A DNA stretch of 64,000 nucleotides from Aurelia coerulea (lineage: Eukaryota > Cnidaria > Scyphozoa > Semaeostomeae > Ulmaridae). The notes beneath the pieces are model-generated. The model searched no databases and was not told the DNA's origin. It saw nothing but the letters and a program-made list of their open reading frames with translations. Shown here in pieces: positions 22,480 through 34,256 of this stretch; position 1 is the stretch's first letter; each line of letters starts with the position of its first letter. The translations under genes and the position numbers were made by a program. The stretch lies in contig CM076960.1 in assembly GCA_039566865.1 (NCBI GenBank), positions 10,764,501-10,828,500 on the forward strand, read 5' to 3'.

Positions 22480-23165
22480 CAGGATTATTCTCTTTTAAAA
22501 TCTGGAGAGGGTATCAAATTCTTCCAAAGTGCCGGCCATAATCTACTCCCTAGAAACGATATCGTCTCGAAGCCATGGCATGTAGTACGCGCTTGTGGCA
22601 ACAGTAGACTATGGCAGTTTCTTAACCCATAAGGACTGTGTTTTTCGACAAAGATCTCCTTCATGAAACTAGGATTAAGCTCCCATTTTGTATAATAAAT
22701 TTCAGTCATCAGCAACTGTCAATTCCTGATGCGGACTGGGAACGCATTGTCTCTGAGAAACATTGTGTCAAAATCTGATCTCATATCTTTGTAAGTTGTA
22801 CGCAATGCCCTTTTTGTGGATACAGTTAACTTTAGTAATCAGTACTCAATCGCAGAACATCCAAATAAGAGGACAGTAGTTGAACTGGGACAAGATAAAT
22901 GCCTTCATTATTCGCTTTATTCGTTCAGTATCAAGAAAGTCAGAGATTCTCGAGAGAGCATGTAGCTTTGAGTAGCCTTTTCACAAATAGACCTTAATTG
23001 CTGTTTAAAGCATAATGTTTTGTCCAGAATCACTCCAAGCAACTATTCTTCCGTGCTCTCTTTTATGCCCACCCTTCCGATATTTAAAGAAATATCTTTA
23101 CTTTTATTCCCAAAAACCATCAGATGGCATTTGTCCTCATTCATCTTCATACAGTTTTTCGGAAA
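22480..23165 (-). pseudogene. CR1-like RT thumb and C-terminus remnant
   Basis: High to low: MNEDKCHLMVFG near 23125, LLGVILDK near 23030, FNYCPLIWMF near 22870, then LNPSFM and FLGSRLW in the C-terminal region near 22550. Several stops and shifts break it. The MNEDKCH motif is shared with the element at 41355-42790, so they probably belong to one family. Confidence 0.75.
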
Positions 23166-23195
23166 CCCCTTATGAAAAGGTATATTAGTGCTTAC

Positions 23196-23338
23196 CTATG
23201 TGGAGGAGTGGCACCAAACACACTCATGATCAAATGATTCATAGAAACTGTGGAGTTGCAAAGCCATAGCAAGAAGTACAGAACTGCTTGAAACTTGCCA
23301 GGATCACCCAACAACGTCATCAGCTCCGAGATCTCCAT
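23196..23338 (-). CDS. First coding exon of an SLC22-type organic cation/anion transporter (candidate)
   Basis: A minus-strand ATG at 23338-23336 in good context (AAGATGG) opens 47 codons and runs to a consensus donor (AG|GTAAG at 23196/23195). The translation contains LLGDPGKFQ, a hydrophobic helix with FLLWL, and FGATPPH. These match the conserved N-terminus of SLC22 transporters (the LGDFGRYQ-like motif, first membrane helix, then the P-x-H before the large extracellular loop). No downstream exon is recognised; the intron side holds an RT remnant and a MITE. It may be a live gene running out of view, or a captured exon. Confidence 0.55.
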
Positions 23339-23950
23339 CTTCTTTCTTGCACTACTGAACCTAGAAGTCAATCAAAGTTCAACTAAGAATAGACAGTCAG
23401 CTTCAACGAAGCGAACAGCCTCAAAAATATGCGTATTCTTTTTCAATTTTTCTGTGCATAGCAGACTTTGGAGTAGAAAGTCCAAAGAGTTAGTTAAAAG
23501 GTACATTTTGTGTTTTAGAACTGCCAGTAATTGAGCGGAACTGCCAATTTGGTAAAATGGAATGCCTTAGCATGACCCATAATCCTTTTGGCAAGTCTAT
23601 TGTTATTTGATGGAGATCCTAGTATTTAGATTGAACTAATTGTTGAAACAAGGAAGTCGGTTGCAGGACTGAGACAGAAATTTAAGCTTTGATTTTGGGC
23701 AAACTGTCGTTGAAAGATCGTTTTTCTTTCTTTTAAGACTTATTCACGTTGCCTCTGAAGATAATTGTCCTGTCAAATTTCAGATCAGGACGAATTTCTG
23801 GCATTTTTATCGAGATAAAACTAAGGGGTATTCATTTGGAAAGTATACTTGAGATAATAGAAAAAAGTACCAGCTGTTTGTTGGTCTCTGGCGGTCCACG
23901 AATCTGTCCAAATTAGCTTCAATATCCTCTATCTGATTAATATAAATATT
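23339..23950. other. No gene recognised
   Basis: Upstream side of the transporter-like exon. No long frame or repeat is seen before the ATT array at 23951. Confidence 0.5.
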
Positions 23951-23952
23951 AA

Positions 23953-24010
<58 letters not shown>
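23951..24010 (-). repeat. (ATT)n array, 3' tail of R4/Dong-like copy A1
   Basis: About 20 perfect units. The array directly abuts the 3' UTR of the minus-strand element at 24011-24886. Confidence 0.9.
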
Positions 24011-24886
24011 GTCTGCTTTAAGCACTGGCAGTTCTCATCGCCGAATTTACATCCCAAGGGAGCGGGTCACAACCCATGACCAAGGGTCCCTTGGGGTCAT
24101 TCTCTTTTAATACTCAAGTACTTTTCTCAATATCCTGGCTGTTCCTAATAGCGTCGTCTTCTGTAGGATTGCTGTATTTATTGTGATGTCCAGTTTTTCC
24201 AGCCATTCATCCAGTTTCTTGGTTACACTTCCAAGTGCACCGACAATCACAGGTACTACTATCACACTTCTCATGTTCCAAATCCTCTTGATTTCCCTTT
24301 TCAAATCTTGATATTTATCCACTTTCTCATTTTCCTTGTCACTAGTCCTACTATCACCTGGCACAGCAATGTCAATTATAGTGCATTTTCTTTCACCTTT
24401 ATTCACAACAACTATGTCCGGTCTCCTTGCCTCGATTACATGATCACATTGAATGTTCACATCCCATAGTAGCTTTACCTCGTCAGTTTCAACTACACCG
24501 TCAGGGGAATGCTCATACCATTTGTCTGCCCTTTCTAGATCATATTTCTTGCATAAATGCCAATGCACCATTCTCGCAACATTGTCGTGTCTTCGTTTAT
24601 ATTCTTTCTGTGCCAACTTCTTGCACTCACTGACAATGTGATGTACAGTTTCGCCTTTCTCTTCGCACATCCTACAAAGTGGTGACTCTGCTGATTTGTC
24701 AATATGGTGTTTAACATAATTTGTTCGGAGGGCCTGTTCTTGTGCTGCACACAAAAGTGACTCCGTTTGTATCTTTAGATCAGCTTTTCTCAGCCACTTC
24801 CATGTCTCCTTTGCATCGATTGATTCCGGCATATCTCTAACAAACTGACCATACATTCTGTTTTCCTTCCATCCTTGTTCTTTCTC
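24011..24886 (-). mobile_element. R4/Dong-like retrotransposon, 5'-truncated copy A1
   Basis: Only the C-terminal module survives (coding 24889 to 24107): a CCHC finger (CRMC, H, C near 24650-24670) and a restriction-like endonuclease with RRPDIVVV near 24415 and IDIAVPGD near 24365. A 3' UTR of about 95 bp ends in the ATT array. The copy is flanked by (ATT)n on both sides and its reading frame is unbroken. It is nearly identical to copy A2 at 40259-41254. Confidence 0.85.
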
Positions 24887-24941
24887 ATTATTATTATCAT
24901 TATTATTATTATTATTATTATAATAATTATTATTATTATTA

Positions 24942-24978
<37 letters not shown>
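24887..24978 (-). repeat. (ATT)n array between copies A1 and B
   Basis: Imperfect array with ATC and one reversed TAATAATTATT block. It is the 3' tail of the full-length copy B and also the site into which copy A1 appears inserted. Confidence 0.9.
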
Positions 24979-25047
24979 CGTCATAGCGCATACTGTCTAA
25001 ATGTCAGTAGAGTTCTTTTTCTTGAGGTTCGGTGACAACAAGTCTCC

Positions 25048-25923
25048 TCAAATCTCAAGAACTTTCCTGAGGATCCATGCAGAATACAAGATGGCACTCT
25101 TCTGCAGTTCCACTATCTTCGTTTCGATGCCAATGTCCTCCAGTCTCTTTTTTAAAAGTTTTGGAGTCGTTCCTAAAGCTCCAATTATGATAGGGATGAC
25201 TTTCACTCGTTTGTTCCAAATCTTTCTTAGCTCCCTGGCTAAATCTTGATATTTTTCAATTTTTTCCATTTCCTTTGCATCCACTCTGCTATCAAAAGGC
25301 ACCGCGAAGTCAATTATCTTGCATATATTTTTCTTTTTGTCTGTCACGATCATGTCAGGCCTTCTCGCTTCAATTACATGGTCTGTTTGTACTTCGAAAT
25401 CCCATAGAATGTGGAAATCATTGTTCTCACTGACTGCATCTGGCTCATGTTCGTAATCCACACCGTTTACTGACTTCCCAATGCACCTTCTTCCCAACCC
25501 AGTCGTGTCGACGCATATATTCCTTTTGTGCCATCTTACTGCACTCGCTCAAAATATGATTGACACTTTCGTCAGCTTGACCGCACATTCTGCATTTGCT
25601 TTCTTGCTGGGTCTTGTCTATCTTTGCCTTGATCAAATTAGTTCTGATTGCCTGCTCTTGAGCTGCCATTATCAATGTTTCTGTCTCCCTTTTCAAAGTG
25701 CCATCCCTTAACCACATCCATTGCTGCTCGTCCGCTAGATTTTCTGTCTGCCTGATGAACTGCCCATGTAGCATTTTTGCTTTCCAGTTGTTTTGCCTTT
25801 CGAGTTTTTTCGTTTCTTGAACTCATTCTTACTTTCAATTGCTGCTTTCCAGTCTGTGGCTTCATCGGCACCTCTTGCAGCACTAATCAGCCTTTCTTCA
25901 CTCATCTTCACGTATCCTTGCAA
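25048..25923 (-). pseudogene. Copy B: C-terminal CCHC plus restriction-like endonuclease
   Basis: CRMCGQADESVNHILSEC near 25560-25610 gives the zinc finger. RRPDMIV near 25360 and IDFAVPFD near 25300 give the PD-(D/E)xK-type nuclease core. The frame is broken near 25780 and 25470. It follows the RT on the same strand and would be one polypeptide in the intact element. Confidence 0.85.
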
Positions 25924-27857
25924 TCCCAGTTTGCTAAATTCACTGTATCTTCAACACACAGGAGTCCTCTGCCCCCTTCACTTCGTGGTATGTATAGACG
26001 ATCAACATTGCTCCTAGGATGCAGTGCATTATGCATAGTCATTAGCTTTCTTGTTCTTCTATCCATTTCTTGTAGATCACTAATAGTCCAGTCAAGGAAA
26101 GCAGCTGAGTATCTTAGCATTGGTATGGCCCATGTGTTGATTGCTTTGATTATGTTGCCACCATTGAGCTTGCTTTCAAGTATTTTCCTTACACATCTTT
26201 TGTATTCTTTTCCAACTTTGTCTTTCATATCTTTCCGTTGTATTTCGTTTGATTGTAATATACCCAGATATTTATAGCTATCATCTTGCTTTAGAGATCT
26301 TATCTTTTCGTCATTGGGCAATTCGATTCCATCTGATTTAACTATCTTTCCTCTCTTCATTATCAGAACTGCACATTTATCTAACCCAAATTGCATGCCT
26401 ATATCGTTGCTGAAAACTCTAACTGTCTGAACAAGTGAGTCTAGTGCCTTTTCATTTTTCGCATATAACTTGAGGTCGTCCATGTATAATAAGTGGTTGA
26501 TTTTTTCTTTACTCTTTGTAAACTCGTAACTAGATTTCATCTTTCTCAAAACATGTGTGAGAGGAATCATTGCAACAACAAATAAAAGAGGTGAGAGTGC
26601 ATCGCCTTGAAAAATCCCCCTCTTGATTTTCACTTCTCCCAGTTGCTGGTTTGCACATGTCAGTTCAACTCTCCAAGTTTTCATTGTCTTTTCAAGGAAC
26701 AGTTGTATGTTGTCGCTAATACCTAAGGATTTCAAACACTCCAATATCCACGAATGGGGGACCATGTCATAAGCCTTTCTGTAATCTACCCAACCCATTG
26801 CCAAGTTCTTTTTTCTCATCCTGGCCTCTCGTAGCACCAATCGGTCAATGAATAGCAAGTCTGCAGTTCCCATCGATTTTCTTTTGCAACCTTTTTGTTC
26901 CTCGGGTAGTAGTTTCTCTGTTTCTAAGAAACAATAGACTTCATCAGTTATCAATCCAGTCAGTAACTTCCAAACAAGTGGTAGGCAGGTTATTGGTCTG
27001 AAATTACTTGATTCTATCCCCTTTGATTTATCCTTTTGAATTAGAACTGTTCTTCCTTTCGTCATCCATTCAGGTGTATCTTCTTCAAGACAACGAGCAA
27101 GATATTGTGTCAAATATTTGTGCATGCTTGTAAAATTCTTTAGCCAAAATCCTTGCACCCCATCGGGACCTGGCGCCTTCCAGTTAGGGATCTTTTTAAG
27201 CATCTTTTTCACTTTTGGTTCAGTTATTTCAACCCTTTGTTGCTTTCGTATATCCTCCATTTCCTTGTTGAAATCACTCAGCCATTCTGCCTCTCTGTTA
27301 TGTTCTACCTCCTTACCCCAAATTTCCGACCAGAATTGTTTTGATTCATCTGCATCAGGTATAGCATTTTCTTTATTTAGTTCATCATTATTAAGTTGCT
27401 GGTAAAATCTACTCTCGTTGTTCCTGAACATCCTATTTTGTTGGTATTGATTGATTCTTTGCTGGTATCTTGAGATCTTAGCTGTTTTTGCTTTGATCCT
27501 TTGCCTTATTTCCTCTTTAACTATTTGCAGCCCTTTTTGTTTGATTTTATATTTTCTTTGTAAGGCATCTTGATGTATTTTCTTTACAGTTTTCTTATCT
27601 ATTAATGAGTTTACTCTACCGAGATCTTTGTTCATCTCCTTTATCTGTCTGACAAGTCTCTTTTTCCACCATGGTTCTTTCCTTCCATCTATCTTTTTGT
27701 TTTTAGCACCAAGAATTTCACATACAATAGCCGCTCCATAGTATATCATATCATTTGTATCTGTGATATTATCTATTTTAAGCTTTCCTAGTACACCATC
27801 AACTTTCTTCACTGTTTCATTCAGCCTTGCACGATCCACTCCTCTCATTGCTGGCAA
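25908..27857 (-). pseudogene. Copy B: reverse transcriptase domain
   Basis: 649 codons open. Key motifs: WKAPGPDGVQGFW near 27160, RPITCLP near 26985, a GCKR motif near 26885, VDYRKAYD near 26780, FQGDALSPLLF near 26600 and YMDD near 26480. At the end the frame shifts by one base near 25930, so NLAN is followed by a stop while the nuclease frame continues. R4-clade RTs have this order. Confidence 0.9.
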
Positions 27858-28443
27858 TCGTCTTTGCCGGCAACCTTGGTTTCTTCCTAATTTCCATCAT
27901 CATTTTCAATATCTCTCTGTTCTCTTCCGTCAATACTGCACCGTCCTTGATTTCAACCCCATCTACTTGTTCGTTGTGCTCGATTTGTGGACCTACTCCT
28001 TCACTGACACCTCCAGTTGTTGTCATTTCTAAGTCTGGACCACCTTCTTCTTCAACAATCGTTCGATCAACTTCACCATAAGTTGCATCTTCCACATTCC
28101 TTTGTATTTCTTCTAACTCTAGTGAACTTAGCCACTGCTTCTTCACAATTTGGTTCCTTTGATCAATCAGCCGCTGCTCTGTGACATTAAACATACCTCT
28201 ATCGTTCCATAACATATGCATTCTTTTCCTATAACCTCTCATCTTTGGATCACTCAAATAGAAACATTCCATAACTACTCTGTTTTCATACTGTGTCCAT
28301 TTCCTTCTCATCCTCGCAGCAGTAGCTGGATGACGACCGGGCCCATGCTGCTGTGCCATGGGACACCTGCCGGACGAAGGACCTTCCCCATTGTTGGTTC
28401 CAGCCCTATTTACGTCGTTGTCTAACAAACTGTTTGAATTCAT
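27817..28443 (-). pseudogene. Copy B: N-terminal Myb-like DNA-binding region
   Basis: From ATG at 28443: a Gly/Ser/Pro-rich lead, then KWTQYENRVVMECFYL near 28290-28310 and FNVTEQRLIDQ near 28170. This Myb-like segment stands ahead of the RT in R4/Dong elements, where it is thought to bind the target. The frame ends after a short duplication (ttgccggca and ttgccagca near 27855-27870) that shifts it off the RT frame. Confidence 0.8.
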
Positions 28444-28540
28444 AATACATCACTTGCGTGAGAATGGTTTCAGCATCACCAAAAAGCAGTGTTTTTCTCT
28501 TGACACCATCAATAGGAGGGTCGCCGACCAAGGCTGAAGA

Positions 28541-28660
<120 letters not shown>

Positions 28661-29054
28661 GGTTGAATCATTATCACGATTGCGGATACGGATTCACGAT
28701 GAACGATTGCGGAATATTGGCTTTGGAAAAGGAAAAGTAAAGGAACTGTTAGCTTGGTGCTCGATTTCTAATATTATTGGAGCGAACTATATCTGGAGGC
28801 ACAGGGTGAAAAAATTGAGTCACTGATTTCTTTCCATTTCACCTTTCGTTTTGGTCTGCTTTTGATAAACCTGGCTTTTAAGCCCACATCAAGTATCATT
28901 CTGTTCATCTTTGATACTCAGTGATAAATTTATTCACCGTTTGTACCATGGCGTTTATTAACGGTAACTGTAAAACCAGCAAACATTCTGTATATATATT
29001 AACTAAGCAGTAGGTTTTGCCATTTGCTTGGGTGCAGAATAATTTAGAATCGAA
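28661..29054. other. No gene recognised
   Basis: No frame or repeat that I can assign. The first 25 bases (ttgaatcattatcac) resemble the sequence at the 3' end of copies C1 and C2, suggesting another element terminus. Confidence 0.4.
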
Positions 29055-31006
<1,952 letters not shown>

Positions 31007-31043
31007 TGCAAGTAAAGATTGTTTCGTCTTGATTATTTAAGTA

Positions 31044-31314
31044 TAATAGAGTCAAGAAAAACAAGAACTTTTCAGTGAAATATTTCGATCTTATGTAGAT
31101 CTTCTTCAGTTACAATGTTAATAGATTATAAGAGTGTACCATAACGATAAAGGAAAGAATTATAAATTCGATTTAAGAGTTCTACAAATGTCCGTGGAAT
31201 TTCTGATTCTGATAATGCGGCGTAGATTGCTAATTACGAAAAGAATTTAAGTCATAAGAACATAAAACTCGAAATAAGGTATACATACATAAGATACTGT
31301 TAATTCGGGAAAAG
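31044..31314 (-). repeat. Left inverted repeat of the Penelope-like element
   Basis: Inverted copy of 36457-36727 with scattered substitutions. It includes the inverse of the hammerhead-like segment near 36660-36700. Confidence 0.85.
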
Positions 31315-32398
31315 TACAGAACAGTACAGTTTTGACTACAGAAGTGATGCAGAAAAGATTGCCTTTCTGAATCTGAAGAAACTTAACATAACATTGATCA
31401 AGGTTAAAAGTCATCTTTCGTTCCTTAACATTTGCCGAGAGAACAATGTAATACCCAATGGCCTAATATCTGATTTTTCTATATCAGCTGCGCAACCATC
31501 AGAGGATCTTGATAACAAGTTAAAGACTTTGGCAAATGACAATTCTCTTAAAATTATAGATTTTATATTGGATCATTAAATGTCTATAATTAGCAAAATG
31601 GAGAACGAAAAATCAGAATTAACAGATATTTTGAAAAATATTACGAGGGACCATGAAAGATTTGATTATCTTGTAACCTGTATCCAAGAATTTAATGACC
31701 GCGAAGATATGAAGTGCACTGGACGCAAAAAGAAGAAAATCAACAGATTGAAAGAAAACGAACCGAAACTAGCAGATCTGAAGAATTGTCAAACCAAGAA
31801 AAGCGATGAAGATTTGTGGATTAGTTCGCTGAACCTTGGCATAACTGAGAAGGAATTTTTAATAAGTGGAGAGAATATTTGCGATCGACTCATAGATGCA
31901 GGAATGAAACTATTGCAAAAGAAATTTCCATTCTTCACATTTCAATCAGCTTGCTTCAATGATGAACAACTGGTATATGATCCTTTTCCTACAATTCATA
32001 TACATCATACTGGTATTAGTCACTTTGTGACATCAACTTCTATTGGAGGCGCAGTTAGAGTATTTGATAGTTTAAACATGGCACCAACAGAGAAACTTAT
32101 CTCTGAGATCAAGGTTATTTATTCACCGGACCAAGAGGTTTCACCAACTATTATCCATAAGAAAGTGGCTTCCACTCAAGAAGGTCAAAATGATTGTGGA
32201 CTCTTTGCTCTGGCTTATGCTGCTGAGCTAGCTAGAAACGAAGACCCTTCAAGTAAAATATTCGATCAATCTAAGATGAGGCAACATTTCTTTGAATGTT
32301 TGGAATCTGGTTTTATCATTCCTTTCCCAATCAAAAGGATAAACGCAACAACGCCAAGAGAAGAAGAGATTACGAAACAGATACATCCTAATAACAAA
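31315..32398 (+). CDS. Penelope-like ORF1 with Ulp1/C48-type cysteine peptidase (interrupted)
   Basis: The frame is open from about 31303, has one in-frame TAA at 31577-31579, and restarts with ATG at 31580. The first part (CRENNVIPNGL near 31430-31460) resembles the N-terminal region of Penelope-like proteins. From the ATG at 31580, residue H148 (SHFVTS), D163 (VFDSLN), the Q-rich STQEGQ and C206 (NDCGLF) give the order of the Ulp1/SENP catalytic residues. The frame continues to 32398, where an insertion cuts it. It resumes in frame after the second target copy at 33912 and ends at 34142. Peptidase assignment rests on the triad spacing; the link to the retroelement is by position and by the shared inverted-repeat borders. 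Confidence 0.7.
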
Positions 32399-32474
32399 AA
32401 CTTGGTACTGTAGTATAAACTGAATAATAGGTACTAGGAGAAAAACGGACGCAAAAATCAGACAGATTTTTCAG

Positions 32475-32515
32475 CACACTGAGACCTTTCAAACTTACGT
32501 TATCATCAGAGTGTG
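32475..32515 (-). ncRNA. Hammerhead ribozyme candidate, left arm
   Basis: Minus-strand core: 6-bp stem I (CACACT/AGTGTG), CTGATGA, short stem II with a GTAA tetraloop, GAAA, stem III residues GGTC, then UC before the cleavage position. It is the mirror of the right-arm copy, with one change that turns a stem III pair into a wobble. Confidence 0.55.
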
Positions 32516-32586
32516 ACTAACTGTAGAGCTAGAGCGTTTTTACGATTTATAAACTAAATAGAGGATTACCGACAGGAAATATAAGA

Positions 32587-33160
32587 TTATTGGTTCATTA
32601 TAGCGTGTCCTCTGTTGAAAAGTTCGCTTTCGTATTCTAAGAGTGATTTATTGTCCTTAAGTTTCACAAATGCGTAAATTTTGAAGAAAGGTTCTTTAAG
32701 GTTTTTATTAGATTTTCCGCAGTTATGTACATGTTTTGGAAAATTGCAAGAAGAAACTCCGTTTCTTGATTCAGATATGTGATTGTTCATTCTTTGACGT
32801 AAATTCGTTGTTTGGCCGATGTAGTTCATTTGACCATCACATAAATTACACGAGAGAAAATATATGATGTTTTTGCTATTGCAGGTAATTTCTGATTTGA
32901 TATCCCATATGGTTCCATTAGCAGTTTTGAAATTCTTCACTGGCTGTAGATATAAACGGCACAATTTGCATTGTGCTTTATTGCATAATTTAATTCCGGG
33001 TTCTTGTCTCATAAATGGGATGGATGTAAATTTCGCATTCGTTAGAATCGAAGTGAGGTTTGGAGGTTGCTTTAAGGCGAGGATTGGTGTTGTATCGTTA
33101 AATTTTCTCTTTGTGTCCGGGTCTCGAATGCCTTTGAAAAGGTTCGAAATGGTCTTGATA
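32587..33160 (-). pseudogene. GIY-YIG endonuclease C-terminus, left arm
   Basis: CKLC near 32950 and CDGQ are followed by NIIYFLSC and NYIGQTTNLRQR near 32800-32830. These are the two GIY and YIG strands and the catalytic Arg of the nuclease found at the end of Penelope-like proteins. A conserved H and E follow. The RT part is absent. It is almost identical to the right arm. Confidence 0.8.
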
Positions 33161-33175
33161 ACATGGCTATGATTT

Positions 33176-33748
33176 ATCAAGACCATTTCGAACCTTTTCA
33201 AAGGCATTCGAGACCCGGACACAAAGAGAAAATTTAACGATACAACACCAATCCTCGCCTTAAAGCAACCTCCAAACCTCACTTCGATTCTAACGAATGC
33301 GAAATTTACATCCATCCCATTTATGAGACAAGAACCCGGAATTAAATTATGCAATAAAGCACAATGCAAATTGTGCCGTTTATATCTACAGCCAGTGAAG
33401 AATTTCAAAACTGCTAATGGAACCATATGGGATATCAAATCAGAAATTACCTGCAATAGCAAAAACATCATATATTTTCTCTCGTGTAATTTATGTGATG
33501 GTCAAATGAACTACATCGGCCAAACAACGAATTTACGTCAAAGAATGAACAATCACATATCTGAATCAAGAAACGGAGTTTCTTCTTGCAATTTTCCAAA
33601 ACATGTACATAACTGCGGAAAATCTAATAAAAACCTTAAAGAACCTTTCTTCAAAATTTACGCATTTGTGAAACTTAAGGACAATAAATCACTCTTAGAA
33701 TACGAAAGCGAACTTTTCAACAGAGGAAACGCTATAATGAACCAATAA
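33176..33748 (+). pseudogene. GIY-YIG endonuclease C-terminus, right arm
   Basis: Mirror copy of the left arm with one visible residue change near the end (Asn for His in the RG-AIMNQ tail). The frame is open from the palindrome centre to the TAA at 33748, so the nuclease module itself is intact. Confidence 0.8.
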
Positions 33749-33819
33749 TTTTATATTTCCTGTCGGTAATCCTCTATTTAGTTTATAAATCGTAAAAACG
33801 CTCTAGCTCTACAGTTAGT

Positions 33820-33860
33820 CACACTCTGATGATAACGTAAGTTTGAAAGGCCTCAGTGTG
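33820..33860 (+). ncRNA. Hammerhead ribozyme candidate, right arm
   Basis: Layout: CACACT (33820-33825), CTGATGA, TAAC-GTAA-GTTT as stem II and loop, GAAA, GGCC, then TC and AGTGTG (33855-33860). All core bases fit. Stem I pairs over 6 bp. Stem III is the loop-less palindrome AGGCCT, which would favour a dimeric ribozyme. Predicted cleavage is after C33854. Hammerheads in Penelope-like elements are established; stem II here is weak (3 bp). Confidence 0.6.
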
Positions 33861-33911
33861 CTGAAAAATCTGTCTGTTTTTTGCGTCCGTTTTTCTCCTA
33901 GTACCTTTTTT

Positions 33912-34142
33912 CCTAATAACAAATGGACATTTCCAAAGAAAACATGTAGTGGATTAACAGACAAGAATTTGAAAAACGATATTCCCTTATCAAACCGCTT
34001 CTGTATCCCCAACAAACAAAATAAGTATCAAAAAGCAAATAAGACCAGAAAAGAACCCAAAGGACTTAATGATTGTCGTAGAAAAAGCCTTTCAAAAATC
34101 ATCAAAATCAATCCGGAATTTACAACTTATCGAAACATGTAA
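33912..34142 (+). CDS. C-terminal tail of Penelope-like ORF1
   Basis: Begins with the second copy of the 12-bp target and reads in the same frame as 31580-32398. It is basic (Lys-rich), ends at TAA 34140-34142, and has no recognised domain. Confidence 0.55.
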   Translation, partial: PNNKWTFPKKTCSGLTDKNLKNDIPLSNRFCIPNKQNKYQKANKTRKEPKGLNDCRRKSLSKIIKINPEFTTYRNM

Positions 34143-34256
34143 TCACAGAGAAAAAAAGTCAGTCTTAGAATTAGGATTGTCATTCACTCCAAGTCAAAAG
34201 AACTACAACAAGAACAGTTTGTAAACGATATTCACAATTTTATTCGACGACTTAAA

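Larger units (their letters stand above)
32399..33911. mobile_element. Palindromic pair of truncated Penelope-like copies
   Basis: CCTAATAACAAA occurs at 32387-32398 and 33912-33923, and ORF1 reads on in frame across the pair, so this is a clean insertion. The body is two about 730-bp arms (32431-33160 and 33175-33905) in opposite orientation around a 14-bp spacer (33161-33174). Each arm carries the end of a GIY-YIG ORF, a 3' UTR and a hammerhead-like motif. The family differs from the host Penelope element. Confidence 0.85.
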
